Positions 1-8,774 are shown, counted from the stretch's first letter. The stretch: 64,000 nt of DNA from Salegentibacter salarius (GCF_900168265.1 NZ_FVZF01000005.1:62001-126000); one strand, 5' to 3'. Numbers and translations: made by a program. The notes: generated by a model not told the origin, from the sequence alone.

Positions 1-64
1 TTGGTCTACAATAAATCCGCAAAGACCAAGAAACTTTGCAGCAAGCTTAACTTATAATTTTTAA
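1..64 (+). CDS. TonB-dependent receptor, C-terminal end (partial)
   Basis: Only the last 20 codons are in the window, read from base 2 to a TAA at 62-64. The peptide ends NFAASLTYNF, the alternating aromatic last beta-strand with terminal Phe that outer-membrane beta-barrels use for BAM recognition. TonB-dependent siderophore receptors commonly end with a similar arginine-proline-arginine-asparagine turn and final strand. The next gene downstream encodes a PepSY membrane protein, a frequent partner of ferric-siderophore receptors, which supports the assignment. A terminator follows at 83-125. The body of the protein is outside the window, so substrate and family cannot be settled. Confidence 0.6.
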   Translation, partial: WSTINPQRPRNFAASLTYNF

Positions 65-82
65 TTAAATAGAATTTCCTTG

Positions 83-125
83 GTCACCACTAAAATTGTT
101 TTGAGTTTTGGTGGTGGCTTTTTTC
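83..125 (+). terminator. Rho-independent terminator after the receptor gene
   Basis: A 13-bp stem with G-U pairs (83-95 with 106-118) and a 10-nt loop is followed by a run of T. It lies 20 bp after the receptor stop. The T run leads directly into a palindromic repeat copy at 125. Confidence 0.8.
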
Positions 126-222
126 TCGATAATCGAGATTAAATGCTCCAAGGCCTGCCTCGAAATTAAATTATATTTTTCAATTAAGAATGCTTCGTGA
201 GCTTGTTCCCAAGTAGTTTTCT
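125..222 (+). repeat. Dispersed palindromic repeat, copy A
   Basis: It begins with the near-perfect palindrome CTCGATAATCGAG (125-137) and continues with about 85 bp that align with copies at 37799-37888 (reverse orientation), 44781-44868 and 45842-45932, including shared blocks GCCTCGAAAT and AATGCTTCGTGAGCTTG. It fills the whole space up to the start codon at 223, so it forms the 5' leader of the PepSY gene. Confidence 0.75.
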
Positions 223-1347
223 ATGAAGAATAAAAAAGCAAAAAATAAAAGCTTTAAGAAGTTTATTGCTAAACTTCATTTATGGCTGGGACTTGGTTCC
301 GGTCTTATTGTTTTTATAGTGGCTGTTACTGGTTGCATCTTTGTTTTTCACGATGAAATTAAAGATATCACCAGGGATTACCGAAAAGTAACTCCTGAAA
401 CTTCAGCATATGTTGCGCCTTCCAATCTTCAAAACAAAACTAAAAATATTTTTCCTGAAGCCCAACCGGGAATGGTAGTTTACCAGGGTAGTGATCGGTC
501 TGCTTTTGTTTATTCGATGATAGATGATGAGCCGCATCATATTTATTTTAATCCTTATTCTGCTGAATTTCTTCAGAAAGAAAATCTTGAAAATGACTTT
601 TTTCTTATCGTGGAAGATTTGCATATGCATCTCTGGCTTCCGGAGAAAATAGGAAAACAGGTGGTTGGGATCTCCACGCTCATTTTTGTTTTTATGCTTA
701 TTTCAGGAATAATACTCTGGTGGCCAAAAAAACAAAAAAACCTTAATAAAAAACTTCAAATTAAATGGAATGCAAAGTGGCGGCGCGTTAATTATGACTG
801 GCATAGCGTAACCGGATTGTATATTTCATTAATTGCCTTGTTTGTTGCCATTACAGGACTTAGTTTTTCTTATGAATGGATGAATCACGGCCTTTATGAT
901 CTGGCAAACTTTTGGCAGGAAAAGCCGAAAGATGAATTGAATATTCAGTTTGAAGAGGCCGAATATTCTGAAAATGCTATGGATATTGCTTTAGCTAGAA
1001 CCTTAAAACTAAAGCCTGAAGATGAAATGTTCTTTGTTTGGGAGCAGGGTGGAAGCGCGCCAATAACCACGGGTTCCTATCCTGATGCGCTGGATTATGA
1101 CCATCAGTCAAATTTCTATTTTCATCCTAAAACCGGGGCATTACTAGAAGATCACGAGTACTCCAGCAAAAGTGCCGGGATGAAATTACAGGAAATGACC
1201 TATGGTTTACACACCGGGCAATATTTTGGGATTACCGGTAAGATTATCGCTTTTTTTGCCAGCCTGTTTGTGGCCGCACTACCCGTTACTGGTTTTCTTA
1301 TTTGGTACGGTAGAAGAAACAAAAAACAAGCAGCTATTAAAAAATAG
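223..1347 (+). CDS. PepSY-associated TM helix protein (iron-uptake associated)
   Basis: The 374-residue protein has four predicted membrane helices (about 18-43, 147-168, 193-218 and 341-365). The first begins with the LHLWLGLGSG sequence typical of PepSY-associated TM proteins, and a His- and Trp-rich segment (MHLWLPEK) precedes helix 2. Two extracytoplasmic PepSY-like regions lie between helices 1-2 and 3-4. Family members sit in the inner membrane next to TonB-dependent siderophore receptors; several are thought to act as ferric-siderophore reductases or uptake accessories. Here the preceding gene is such a receptor's tail. The ATG follows a repeat-derived leader with no clear Shine-Dalgarno, as is common in this phylum. 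The family is confident; the biochemical role is inferred. Confidence 0.85.
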   Translation: MKNKKAKNKSFKKFIAKLHLWLGLGSGLIVFIVAVTGCIFVFHDEIKDITRDYRKVTPETSAYVAPSNLQNKTKNIFPEAQPGMVVYQGSDRSAFVYSMIDDEPHHIYFNPYSAEFLQKENLENDFFLIVEDLHMHLWLPEKIGKQVVGISTLIFVFMLISGIILWWPKKQKNLNKKLQIKWNAKWRRVNYDWHSVTGLYISLIALFVAITGLSFSYEWMNHGLYDLANFWQEKPKDELNIQFEEAEYSENAMDIALARTLKLKPEDEMFFVWEQGGSAPITTGSYPDALDYDHQSNFYFHPKTGALLEDHEYSSKSAGMKLQEMTYGLHTGQYFGITGKIIAFFASLFVAALPVTGFLIWYGRRNKKQAAIKK

Positions 1348-1440
1348 AACAAACTTTTATTAAGAATTAAATTGGTAATTCTAGCTAAAAATAATATTCT
1401 ATAAGTAGTATAAAAAAATTATAAACCTGATTCAGATGGC

Positions 1441-2244
1441 TTAAAAGGAGATGGTTACTCCAAAGTTAACATCATGAAATAAATTATCAATAGGCACTAT
1501 TGGTGATGAATCATAGATATTTTGATATAGAAATCTTAATCCTAAATATTGTGTAAAATTGTAGGTTAGTTCAAAACTACTTGCCAGCCTATAATTTTTG
1601 AATGGCGAAGAATAGGTAGGTTGGTAATAGCCGCTAATATCCAGATCGAATAAATCACCGAGATTTTGTTTTAAACTTATATAAGAATTACCTCGTACCT
1701 TATTTACTTCAATGGGAGATAAGTTTAGCGGCAAGAGCTTATCTTTTACACCGGAGTAGTCCCAACGCTCAAATTCGTATAAACTACCAATACCAAAAAA
1801 CAAAGCAGTCTGTTCTTTTACAATGGCTCGCCATCTTAAGTTTAAGCCAGCTGCATATTTTCTATCCAGTCCTCTTACTTCATTCCAATGCATCTGGTAA
1901 AAAGGTTCCAATGCTATCTTTTTGCTTTGCAGATTCATATATTCTAAATATAAAAAACCACCACTCATTAGGCTTTTATCACCAAAAAAGCTGTATTCAA
2001 TTTTATTGGCGATAGTAAAGGCATGATTTTTTATTCGAATTGAAATATCTGCCGTATTTTCTATTTCAAGAAATTCTTCCTTTAAATTTCTAAATCTAAA
2101 ACTTGGCGTGAAGTTCCCTTTTACAATTTGTGCTGTATCTATTACTACATTAAAATTCTCTGTATGCAATACCTGGGAAAATAATTTTTGCTGTGAGCCA
2201 ATAGCACAAACAAAGAATAGAAAAGTAAATAGCTTTTTTTTCAT
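1441..2244 (-). CDS. DUF481-like outer-membrane beta-barrel protein
   Basis: The 267-residue protein has an N-terminal signal peptide (about 1-23, ending near LFSQ). The rest is an alternating aromatic/polar beta-strand pattern with repeated turns and a final strand ending in Phe (FGVTISF), as expected for an integral outer-membrane barrel. The layout resembles DUF481 proteins, small barrels of unknown function in Bacteroidota and Proteobacteria. It is the last gene of a long minus-strand block of envelope genes. A terminator-like hairpin lies only 13 bp upstream of its start codon, so it may be expressed by readthrough. No substrate can be named. Confidence 0.6.
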   Translation of the reverse strand: MKKKLFTFLFFVCAIGSQQKLFSQVLHTENFNVVIDTAQIVKGNFTPSFRFRNLKEEFLEIENTADISIRIKNHAFTIANKIEYSFFGDKSLMSGGFLYLEYMNLQSKKIALEPFYQMHWNEVRGLDRKYAAGLNLRWRAIVKEQTALFFGIGSLYEFERWDYSGVKDKLLPLNLSPIEVNKVRGNSYISLKQNLGDLFDLDISGYYQPTYSSPFKNYRLASSFELTYNFTQYLGLRFLYQNIYDSSPIVPIDNLFHDVNFGVTISF

Positions 2245-2256
2245 TTTTTGGAATTA

Positions 2257-2297
2257 ATAAAAAAGCAGGATTAAACATTTTAAGTTGAAGCCTGCTT
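2257..2297 (-). terminator. Hairpin terminator or attenuator between 2304-2588 and the DUF481 gene
   Basis: A 7-bp stem AAGCAGG/CCTGCTT (2263-2269 with 2291-2297) is followed on the minus strand by six T. It lies after the stop of the coiled-coil gene and 13 bp before the ATG of the DUF481 gene. Confidence 0.6.
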
Positions 2298-2303
2298 ATA
2301 ATT

Positions 2304-2588
2304 TTAAGCGAATAAGGATTTTAATTTATCAAATCCCTCTTTAAAAGAATCTGAAGCAGATGAGAAAGCCTGTTTTACTTCTTCCCATTTCTCTTCAGAT
2401 GCATTTTCTAAATCTTCATATTTAGCTTCCAGGTCAATTTTTTTGGCTTCCAGGTCTCGCAGCGTTTCATCATATTCCGCTTTTGCATCTTCCTTTGCAG
2501 CTTCTCTTTTAGCTTTTAATTCGTTAATTTTAGCAGAAACCTCATCTATAGATTGTTTTGCTTTTGCTTTAAATTCTTCTTGATTCAT
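2304..2588 (-). CDS. Small cytoplasmic coiled-coil protein, possible sll1863-type stress protein
   Basis: The 94-residue protein is almost entirely charged heptad sequence (Lys, Glu, Asp and Ala rich), with neither signal peptide nor membrane segment, so a long alpha-helical coiled coil in the cytoplasm is expected. The last 25 residues (Phe-Ser-Ser, then Phe-Lys-Glu-Gly-Phe) look like a short amphipathic tail. It resembles small stress-induced coiled-coil proteins of the cyanobacterial sll1863 type found in Bacteroidota. It is followed by a terminator-like hairpin and preceded by a lipoprotein and an MscS channel, which fits an envelope or osmotic stress block. Function is not known from sequence. 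Confidence 0.65.
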   Translation of the reverse strand: MNQEEFKAKAKQSIDEVSAKINELKAKREAAKEDAKAEYDETLRDLEAKKIDLEAKYEDLENASEEKWEEVKQAFSSASDSFKEGFDKLKSLFA

Positions 2589-2655
2589 TTGTTTAATATT
2601 TATGTGTTATTTCCTACTCTTACAGCTTTTCGGATGACGCTTTATTAAAATTTTG

Positions 2656-3069
2656 CTAATTTTTTTCAGGAACTAATAGGGTAGCTCTTGTAATTTCGGT
2701 CCCAGATGGAAGGCAATTTCCTTCTTCATTTTCTGCGGTTATAAAAACTTCTACCGGTTGGTAAGGAAATGAAGCTTTATAAGTAGATTTTTCAGCATTT
2801 TCCTGGGTAAAGTGACCTGCGTTTCTAACCACCCCGGCCTCTGAAACTGCCCATATAACATATAATTTTTTTGGAGGTTCTAATCTTTCTGGTGCAGCAA
2901 GGTTATTAGCTTCTATTGTAACTTCGTAGTTTGATTCTCCTTGTTTTTTAATTTCTGCAGAAATATCTGCGGCAGGAGCAACTTTAGAAACAGGAAACTT
3001 AATAGTTTCTGAACAGGAAGACATTGTAGCCAGGATAAAAACGATTGATAGCAATTTTATAAATTTCAT
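2656..3069 (-). CDS. Small lipoprotein of unknown function
   Basis: The 137-residue protein has a type II signal peptide: a hydrophobic stretch after MKFIKLLS and a lipobox ending MSSC with the lipidated Cys at position 19. The mature part is mostly beta (about 25-137), with a motif-poor immunoglobulin-like pattern and one further Cys in the C-terminal third. I do not recognise a named family. It lies in the minus-strand envelope block between the coiled-coil protein gene and the MscS channel gene, 75 bp after the latter, and is probably co-transcribed with it. Confidence 0.6.
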   Translation of the reverse strand: MKFIKLLSIVFILATMSSCSETIKFPVSKVAPAADISAEIKKQGESNYEVTIEANNLAAPERLEPPKKLYVIWAVSEAGVVRNAGHFTQENAEKSTYKASFPYQPVEVFITAENEEGNCLPSGTEITRATLLVPEKN

Positions 3070-3144
3070 ATTAGTTATATTTTAGTTGACGATAATGGTT
3101 CTACTTGATTTTATTAGTTTTATTTAATTAAATATTGGTTTTTT

Positions 3145-4029
3145 CTAGTTGTTATCTTCTTTCTGTATGTTGAGATGCAAAGAATTTGAAGCATCATAAT
3201 TTTTTAATTCAAGAATGGAGGCAGGTAAACTAAAACCTTGTGAAACCAGTGCTGCGATTACGTTATTCATCACCTGGGAGCGAATGCTATGATGTACCGA
3301 TCGTTTTGAAGTGCTAAAGGTGTCTACCCAAAATTTTACATTTATATTTATAGTGTTTGTAGCCAATTCACTAATAATAATCGCTGGTTTTTTGTTTCCT
3401 AGCAAAACTCCATCTACCTTATTTACTGTTTCTAGGATGTTTTTAATGGCCTCTGTAGGATTATTTTCGTAGGCGATACCCAGTGTGAACTCATAGCGTA
3501 GAAATCCGTCTAAAGTATAATTAAACAACGGGTTTTTTAGAATGATAGAATTTGGTAGAAAGACATCTTTCCCATCGGGAGTTTTAATAAGAGTTTCTCT
3601 AATGTTAATATCCTTCACAAAGCCTTCAATACTATTTACTTCAATTAAATCGTCTAATCTAAAGGGACTTTTAAAAGCCAGGATAATTCCTGCAAGAAAA
3701 TTTTCTCCAATATCTTTTAGAGCAAAACCTATTACAAAAGTTAAAAGACCTGCTCCTGCTAATACCTTATTCGTAAAATCATCTAAGCCCAGTAGGTATA
3801 GGGTTATTAAAATGATAATGGACTTAAGTGTAAATCCGGTAATTTGAGAAATAAAAGTAGCGGTAATATGGTTGGGTGATTTTTTTATTAAACGCAGTCT
3901 TATTTTTCGCTTTATAAAATTGGCGATAAAAAAACCAACAATTAAAAATAAAATGGTGAAGGCCAGGTTAAGATAGTTTAACCTAAAATATTCTAAAATA
4001 TTATTGTAAAAATCACTTGTCTTTTCCAA
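3145..4029 (-). CDS. Small-conductance mechanosensitive channel, MscS family
   Basis: The 294-residue protein has three predicted helices (about 17-39, 59-82, 86-112). The third is the Gly/Ala-rich pore helix (AGAGLLTFVIGFALKDIGEN) typical of MscS. It is followed by the conserved cytoplasmic beta domain (FRLDDLIEV, then GFVKDINIRET and LPNSIILKNPLFNYT) and a mixed C-terminal domain. The length matches the E. coli MscS class. The channel releases solutes on hypo-osmotic shock. The start lies 1 bp after the stop of the gene at 4031, so the two are translationally linked in one operon with the OmpA-type lipoprotein gene upstream. Confidence 0.92.
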   Translation of the reverse strand: MEKTSDFYNNILEYFRLNYLNLAFTILFLIVGFFIANFIKRKIRLRLIKKSPNHITATFISQITGFTLKSIIILITLYLLGLDDFTNKVLAGAGLLTFVIGFALKDIGENFLAGIILAFKSPFRLDDLIEVNSIEGFVKDINIRETLIKTPDGKDVFLPNSIILKNPLFNYTLDGFLRYEFTLGIAYENNPTEAIKNILETVNKVDGVLLGNKKPAIIISELATNTININVKFWVDTFSTSKRSVHHSIRSQVMNNVIAALVSQGFSLPASILELKNYDASNSLHLNIQKEDNN

Positions 4030-4030
4030 A

Positions 4031-4801
4031 TTATTCAGTTTTTGATTTAAAGACTCTCCAGCTTATACCTGTACTCACAAAATAGTCGGTTACATTTTGA
4101 TTATCTCCAAACCCGGCAAAAAGATCTACAGAAACGTTGTTGTTAATTAGGTAACCTAATCCTGTATCGAACCTGGTTTGGTAGACCGATTGGTTTACCT
4201 GGCCATAATTTTCTATAAATCCACTAAGCTGTTTGTAGATGGGAAAACCAAAATTAATTACATATTTTCCGGTTGGTTTGGGATCATTGCCGCTATAAGA
4301 TAAAATCCAGTTTGTGGCTAGGCTCATATTTTTTGGCAAACCCCAATTGGCCACAAAAACCATAGCCGGTGCTAAATACTCACTTCCAAAATCATCAGAT
4401 ATATTAGGTAATTTTAATCGCATCTGGAATGCTGTAGCAGGAAGCCATTCTTTTTGATCATTTATATTTACCCGAAATCCTAAATGTAAATTACTTAATC
4501 CTTCCAGGCTCCTGGTGTTATTATTAAGCTCAAATTCCTGGTATTTATAGTCAATAACCGCACTAAGTTCTACTCTTTCTAAAACACCATACCTAATAAC
4601 GTTATTAGAAATAAAACCTTCGGGTAAATTTGCTTCTGAAGTGCCAAAATAGTCAAGCCCCTGTTGAAATTGCAGCACATTAGAACCTACGGTAAACGCG
4701 CCAATAGACTGGCCGGGCCTTCCGGTTCTAATAGTTTCATTAAATTGTCCAAAACAATAAGTTGATAGTATAAGTAATAGAAAAGTAGTTAAGTTTTTCA
4801 T
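4031..4801 (-). CDS. Outer-membrane barrel of the transporter / Phenol_MetA_deg type
   Basis: The 256-residue protein has a signal peptide (about 1-19, cleavage near YCFGQ) followed by a mature beta-barrel with alternating aromatic strands. The early segment TGRPGQSIGAFTVGSNVLQF, the central NLHLGFRVN and the late FAGFGDNQNVTDYFVSTGIS are typical of Bacteroidota proteins annotated as transporters in the MetA-pathway phenol degradation superfamily. Real transport activity is unproven for most of these. It is tightly linked to mscS (1 bp gap) and follows the OmpA-type lipoprotein gene by 71 bp, so a role in the envelope is likely. Confidence 0.65.
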   Translation of the reverse strand: MKNLTTFLLLILSTYCFGQFNETIRTGRPGQSIGAFTVGSNVLQFQQGLDYFGTSEANLPEGFISNNVIRYGVLERVELSAVIDYKYQEFELNNNTRSLEGLSNLHLGFRVNINDQKEWLPATAFQMRLKLPNISDDFGSEYLAPAMVFVANWGLPKNMSLATNWILSYSGNDPKPTGKYVINFGFPIYKQLSGFIENYGQVNQSVYQTRFDTGLGYLINNNVSVDLFAGFGDNQNVTDYFVSTGISWRVFKSKTE

Positions 4802-4872
4802 TGATTAGTTTGAGATGTGATTTTGATCATCGAGTTCTATATGTCTTGAATTTTATCCCGAACTTGTTTTGT

Positions 4873-6132
4873 TCAATTTAGGGTTTTTAATTTTCCTCCT
4901 AAATCTACATAAAATGTTATTTCAACCCTGCGTTCGCTGTTTACAATTTTATTTGAAGCAAAGGTATCGGCAAAATTTTGCAAAAATATTTTATTTAAAG
5001 GTAAAAATTCGGCTACGGTATCTTTAATGTAATCCAGTCGGGAATTAGTGATCTTTTTATTCACTATAGTATTTCCGGAAACATCTGTATAGCCCGAAAG
5101 TATTGCTTTTTCAATCGATTCGTTTTGTGCTATTTCTCTGATCCTTCCCATAATATTGTTGCTGGGTGTTGTCTTACCCATATCATAATATGCTGTTATT
5201 AGTACCGAATCAAGTTCCCTGGCTTGTAACGCCGGTACCTGAACAGTTTTATAAACCGTATCTGTTTTTTGAATTGTGTCCGGTACAGAGTTTAACTTTC
5301 TACGCAGTTGCCTAATGGTATCGTTTTTAATATTAAGCTCTTTATATATTGCTTCTAAATTGGTGTTTTCTCCAGAGGGTACTAAAATTTCCTTTACCTC
5401 ATGAACAGTGTCTGTTAGTTGTGGCCTTTTCTCATCTAATATGAGTTGCTTTTGTAATTGCCGGATTATCTCATCTTTCTCCCTAAGTTCCTGATAAAGA
5501 AATTCTTTATCCCCAGCTTGAATTTCGTCTTCCTGAATTCTTATAGTTTCTTCAAGAAGGTAGATACTATCCTGTTTTTGCTGCAAATTTTGAAGCGATT
5601 GCAGTTTATCTTTTCGCTGCTTTAAACTGTCTGTTTTTGTTTTATAGACAGCATCTCTACCATTTTTTAGCTGCTCTCTTAGTTGAGATATGGTGTCCTT
5701 TTTATTCCTAAGACTATCTAGAACCTCGAGATGGTTTAATTTTAGTTTGATAAAGCTATTATCTGTATCATTAACAGGATATTGCTGTAGCATACGAATT
5801 TCTAAATGCAATAACTGCAAAGAATCAGACATATCGCCAAGTCGTTCTCTAACTTGCTTTAGATATTGATTTTCTGCAGGAAGATTAGATAAAATCGACT
5901 TCCGGGATAAGTTTACCAGGGAATCTATTTCAACTTTAGATATTGAAATTTCTTTATTCTCTAAAATGCTGTCGCTTAATTTATTGCCATTGGGTTGTGC
6001 TGCCATAATTGGCGCGTAATCCTTATCTACATATAAACCGGCATAATTTATTTTCTGAACATTGCAAGCGGTAATTGTTGCAGCAATTAGAATTATTAAA
6101 CCAATTACTTTTATTTTTTTATTCCTAACCAT
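4873..6132 (-). CDS. OmpA-type peptidoglycan-binding lipoprotein with long coiled coil
   Basis: The 419-residue protein starts with a type II signal peptide (lipobox ITAC, Cys 23). Residues about 55-290 are Gln/Lys/Leu-rich coiled coil with repeated DTIxQLRxxL blocks. A C-terminal OmpA-like domain (about 305-412) contains LSGYTDVSGN and SNKIVNSERRVEITFY, matching the peptidoglycan-binding signature (NxxLSxxRA and R-x-V equivalents are diverged). The coiled coil could span the periplasm from a lipid anchor to the wall. The start overlaps the end of the gene at 6111 by 22 bp, so the two are probably co-translated. The ligand-binding residues are weakly conserved, so wall binding should be tested. 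Confidence 0.75.
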   Translation of the reverse strand: MVRNKKIKVIGLIILIAATITACNVQKINYAGLYVDKDYAPIMAAQPNGNKLSDSILENKEISISKVEIDSLVNLSRKSILSNLPAENQYLKQVRERLGDMSDSLQLLHLEIRMLQQYPVNDTDNSFIKLKLNHLEVLDSLRNKKDTISQLREQLKNGRDAVYKTKTDSLKQRKDKLQSLQNLQQKQDSIYLLEETIRIQEDEIQAGDKEFLYQELREKDEIIRQLQKQLILDEKRPQLTDTVHEVKEILVPSGENTNLEAIYKELNIKNDTIRQLRRKLNSVPDTIQKTDTVYKTVQVPALQARELDSVLITAYYDMGKTTPSNNIMGRIREIAQNESIEKAILSGYTDVSGNTIVNKKITNSRLDYIKDTVAEFLPLNKIFLQNFADTFASNKIVNSERRVEITFYVDLGGKLKTLN

Positions 6133-7277
6133 AAATCAAGTTCTAAGGCTAATCCAGCCGTTGGTAAAATAGATAAATTATTAAAGTCTTGTGTTCCTTT
6201 CTCTCCAATTATTAATACTCCTGCATTAAAGCGAGCCACTTTAAAAAATCTGAAACCAAGCCCTGTGTACAACGGTAAGTCTATTCCTGGGGTTACATAT
6301 TCTGTTCCTTCAGCATCTACAACAGGTTCCAATAAAACTCCTGCAGAAAAACCAAAAGAATCTAATACACGAGATTTTGTTGCCAGTCTACTCTTATTAT
6401 TAAAAGGAATGGTTAAGCCAATTCCTGGGGTAAAGTCTACATTTTCTGCTGAAGTGTTATTGATATCTACCGTTTTACTCCAGGCATACATACCAAAGTT
6501 TATAGGCAGGGTAAAAACTTCCTTATCGGTTTTAACAGATTTAATATTAACTTGTTTGTGATGTTGTACAAGTTCGCTATTAAAGAAAGGGGCAAGTTCA
6601 GAGCTAATTAATGCCACCAGGTGATCTACCTTTTTTGCAATAAGTTGGTTTGTAAGCTCATTTTTTTCATCTCTATTAGATTGTTTGAAAAGCCTGTTAA
6701 ATTTGAAATCACTTTGTTTCTTTAATTCCTGAAGCACTAAAGAGGATGGTGCTTCTATTGGAATTAAGCTTTTTGATTCCTGGTATTTTAAGGATTCATG
6801 AATTAGATCTTCTAATTCATTAAAAACATTTTTAGGTTTATTTACAACCACATTTTTGCCGTCAAAATAAATATTGTTCATTAGGAGGAAGCGTATGCGA
6901 TTCTCTAAATTACTTAGTAGTTTATTTTTTTGTGCCCGGTTTAAAAGCTTATAAGTAATAATTTCGAAATCATATTTTGTATTAGATTTTAAGACGGGAG
7001 GAATAACAATATTAAAAGTTTCTGAGGTATTGCTTTCAATCCTGTTCCATACATAAGAATCTAAAATATAATCTTTGTCTTCATAAAAGATATTAACCTT
7101 AACCAGTTCAATATCTTTCCCGGTTTCGCCTACTATTGTTAGGCTTTCATCAAAGGGGACTTTTGGATTATTGTAAAATGTTCCAGATTCAAAATCAATC
7201 TTCACACTTCTTTCCTGGCTAACAGAGGCGGTAAAGCTTAAGACAGTTAATATAGTAGATAGTAGTAATTTATTCAT
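6111..7277 (-). CDS. Secreted protein of unknown function with C-terminal barrel-like region
   Basis: The ATG at 7277 gives a 388-residue protein with a signal peptide (MNKLLLSTILTVLSF, cleavage near VSQ); the frame stays open to a TTG at 7289, but that would lengthen the signal oddly. An N-terminal beta region (about 20-125) is followed by a helical segment (about 130-235) rich in Lys and Leu, and then beta strands with Gly/Phe patterning (about 250-388) as in outer-membrane barrels. I know no named family. It heads the three-gene set with the OmpA-type lipoprotein and barrel genes, so it probably works with them at the outer membrane or periplasm. Confidence 0.55.
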   Translation of the reverse strand: MNKLLLSTILTVLSFTASVSQERSVKIDFESGTFYNNPKVPFDESLTIVGETGKDIELVKVNIFYEDKDYILDSYVWNRIESNTSETFNIVIPPVLKSNTKYDFEIITYKLLNRAQKNKLLSNLENRIRFLLMNNIYFDGKNVVVNKPKNVFNELEDLIHESLKYQESKSLIPIEAPSSLVLQELKKQSDFKFNRLFKQSNRDEKNELTNQLIAKKVDHLVALISSELAPFFNSELVQHHKQVNIKSVKTDKEVFTLPINFGMYAWSKTVDINNTSAENVDFTPGIGLTIPFNNKSRLATKSRVLDSFGFSAGVLLEPVVDAEGTEYVTPGIDLPLYTGLGFRFFKVARFNAGVLIIGEKGTQDFNNLSILPTAGLALELDLWLGIKK

Positions 7278-7372
7278 ATTTTTAATCAATTGTAGAGTTG
7301 CATTTTAAAAATTCTTCATTAATAAAATTTAGTTGTTCGGTTTTTTAAATGATAAAAACGGCTTATTTACAT

Positions 7373-7600
7373 TTAAAGCTGGGTATTATTATTTCTGTCA
7401 GTAGCTAATCTTTTTAAGATGGAAAAAAGTAAACCGCCAGATACAGCTCCCAGTATATAAAGTAGAATACTAAGAAATGATAAAGGTAATTCCAGGTGCC
7501 AACTTAAAAAAGCTAGATTCACCGTTTCAAGATTTTGAAAAGCAAAAATTATAGCTGCTGCTATCAGGAGTATTAATAAAATGGATTTTACGAAACGCAT
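7373..7600 (-). CDS. LapA-domain small inner-membrane protein (DUF1049)
   Basis: The 75-residue protein has two membrane helices (about 5-22 and 41-64). The loop NLETVNLAFLSWHLELPLS matches the LapA / DUF1049 signature, in which Asn, a Val or hydrophobic, Phe, Trp and Pro-Leu are conserved. In E. coli, LapA acts with LapB in control of LPS synthesis; many Bacteroidota have stand-alone LapA-like proteins with no LapB next to them, as here. No lapB-like gene is visible nearby. It lies between an AraC regulator and the envelope lipoprotein genes. Confidence 0.7.
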   Translation of the reverse strand: MRFVKSILLILLIAAAIIFAFQNLETVNLAFLSWHLELPLSFLSILLYILGAVSGGLLFSILKRLATDRNNNTQL

Positions 7601-7772
7601 ATTAAAAAATTAATGTGAATACCTTGTTATGCAGGTTTAAATACTTTTTAAAATTGAGAGTTGGGGGAGAATTAATAATAAAATATTTCTGATGGTGTAA
7701 AAATACAACAGATTAGATGCTATTTAATTATTTAAGTAAAATTTCATCTAATTAAGAGCTAAAAACAACTAT

Positions 7773-8774
7773 TCAAGAGTTTTTATACTTGCTGGGCGTA
7801 GTTCCAAATCGCTCTTTAAACCTGGTGCTGAACATTGAAGTACTCTTATACCCACAAGAATATGCAATTTCTTTTACATTTAATTCCCCCTTATCCAGTA
7901 AGGCTTTAGCTTTATTTAATCTTTCTGTTCTCATAATTTGGGTAAAAGTCTTACCGTACAATTGTTTAAACCCGGTTTTAAGTTTTGTGCTGTTTGTACC
8001 TATTGCACGCGAAATTAAAGATAGGGTAAGTTTATTATCAAGGTTTTCATGAATATAATCTTTAGCTTTTTTAATAATAATGATATCGTGTTTTCTTAAA
8101 ACTTTTGGATTATAACCCTCGTTTTTTTCCTGCTTAAATTGCTCAGTTTGGAGCCATAATAATTCCAGGGCTTTAGATTCTAGAAAAAAACGTTTAACGA
8201 TACCTTCTTTTTTGGTTTTAATAATTTTTTCAATAGTATCAGCAATATTCAGCGTATAAAAGCTATGGTAAATAATATGGCTATCCATTTTTTTATTCAT
8301 CAATACATCGCCAATATCCTGTGGAAGACTAAAAATATCTGATTTAAAATCTATTGAAAAGCTTTTGGTCTCTACTTGTAAAAACAGGATTTCTACATCT
8401 TTTTGGGCTGGAAAAGTAAAAATTTGGTCCTGTTGATCTTTGGCGGCTACCATGCAAGAATAATTATCTGTGAGCCTATAGCGTATGCTTGCAGAAACGG
8501 TATGTATTAATTCTCCTTTTTTGACAAAGAAAAACCTCAGGTAATTGTTGTTATCCTCTTCGAACTCAAACTTAAGTAGCGAATTAATATCTCCCTTTAA
8601 AATATTGAAATTAAATCCCTTATCAAATTCAAAACTTTTAAGAGATAAAACTCCAGCAGGTTTCGTAAAATAACTAAAGTACTCGAAATCGTCTTTGGAA
8701 AATTCTGTTTTTAAGGTTTGGTTTAAAGCCTGGTGAATTCCTTCAGCATTATTACGTTTTATTTTAATTTTCAT
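7773..8774 (-). CDS. AraC-family transcription regulator
   Basis: The 333-residue protein has an N-terminal sensing region without a recognised effector domain (about 1-225). Its C-terminal double helix-turn-helix (about 230-333) has the AraC pattern: LTLSLISRAIGTNSTKLKTG for the first helix pair and VKEIAYSCGYKSTSMFSTRF, then FGTTPSKYK, for the second. It is the first regulator upstream of the envelope block, with 172 bp before lapA-like 7373-7600. Control of those genes is plausible but not shown. The start ATG at 8774 follows the holin-like gene by 12 bp, so it may be transcribed with it. Confidence 0.85.
   Translation of the reverse strand: MKIKIKRNNAEGIHQALNQTLKTEFSKDDFEYFSYFTKPAGVLSLKSFEFDKGFNFNILKGDINSLLKFEFEEDNNNYLRFFFVKKGELIHTVSASIRYRLTDNYSCMVAAKDQQDQIFTFPAQKDVEILFLQVETKSFSIDFKSDIFSLPQDIGDVLMNKKMDSHIIYHSFYTLNIADTIEKIIKTKKEGIVKRFFLESKALELLWLQTEQFKQEKNEGYNPKVLRKHDIIIIKKAKDYIHENLDNKLTLSLISRAIGTNSTKLKTGFKQLYGKTFTQIMRTERLNKAKALLDKGELNVKEIAYSCGYKSTSMFSTRFKERFGTTPSKYKNS

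Noticed and set aside
4802-4872. Further copy of the TCATCCTGAA repeat
   Set aside because: Only a short CCGAACTTGTTT block agrees; flanks do not align, so chance similarity is likely.
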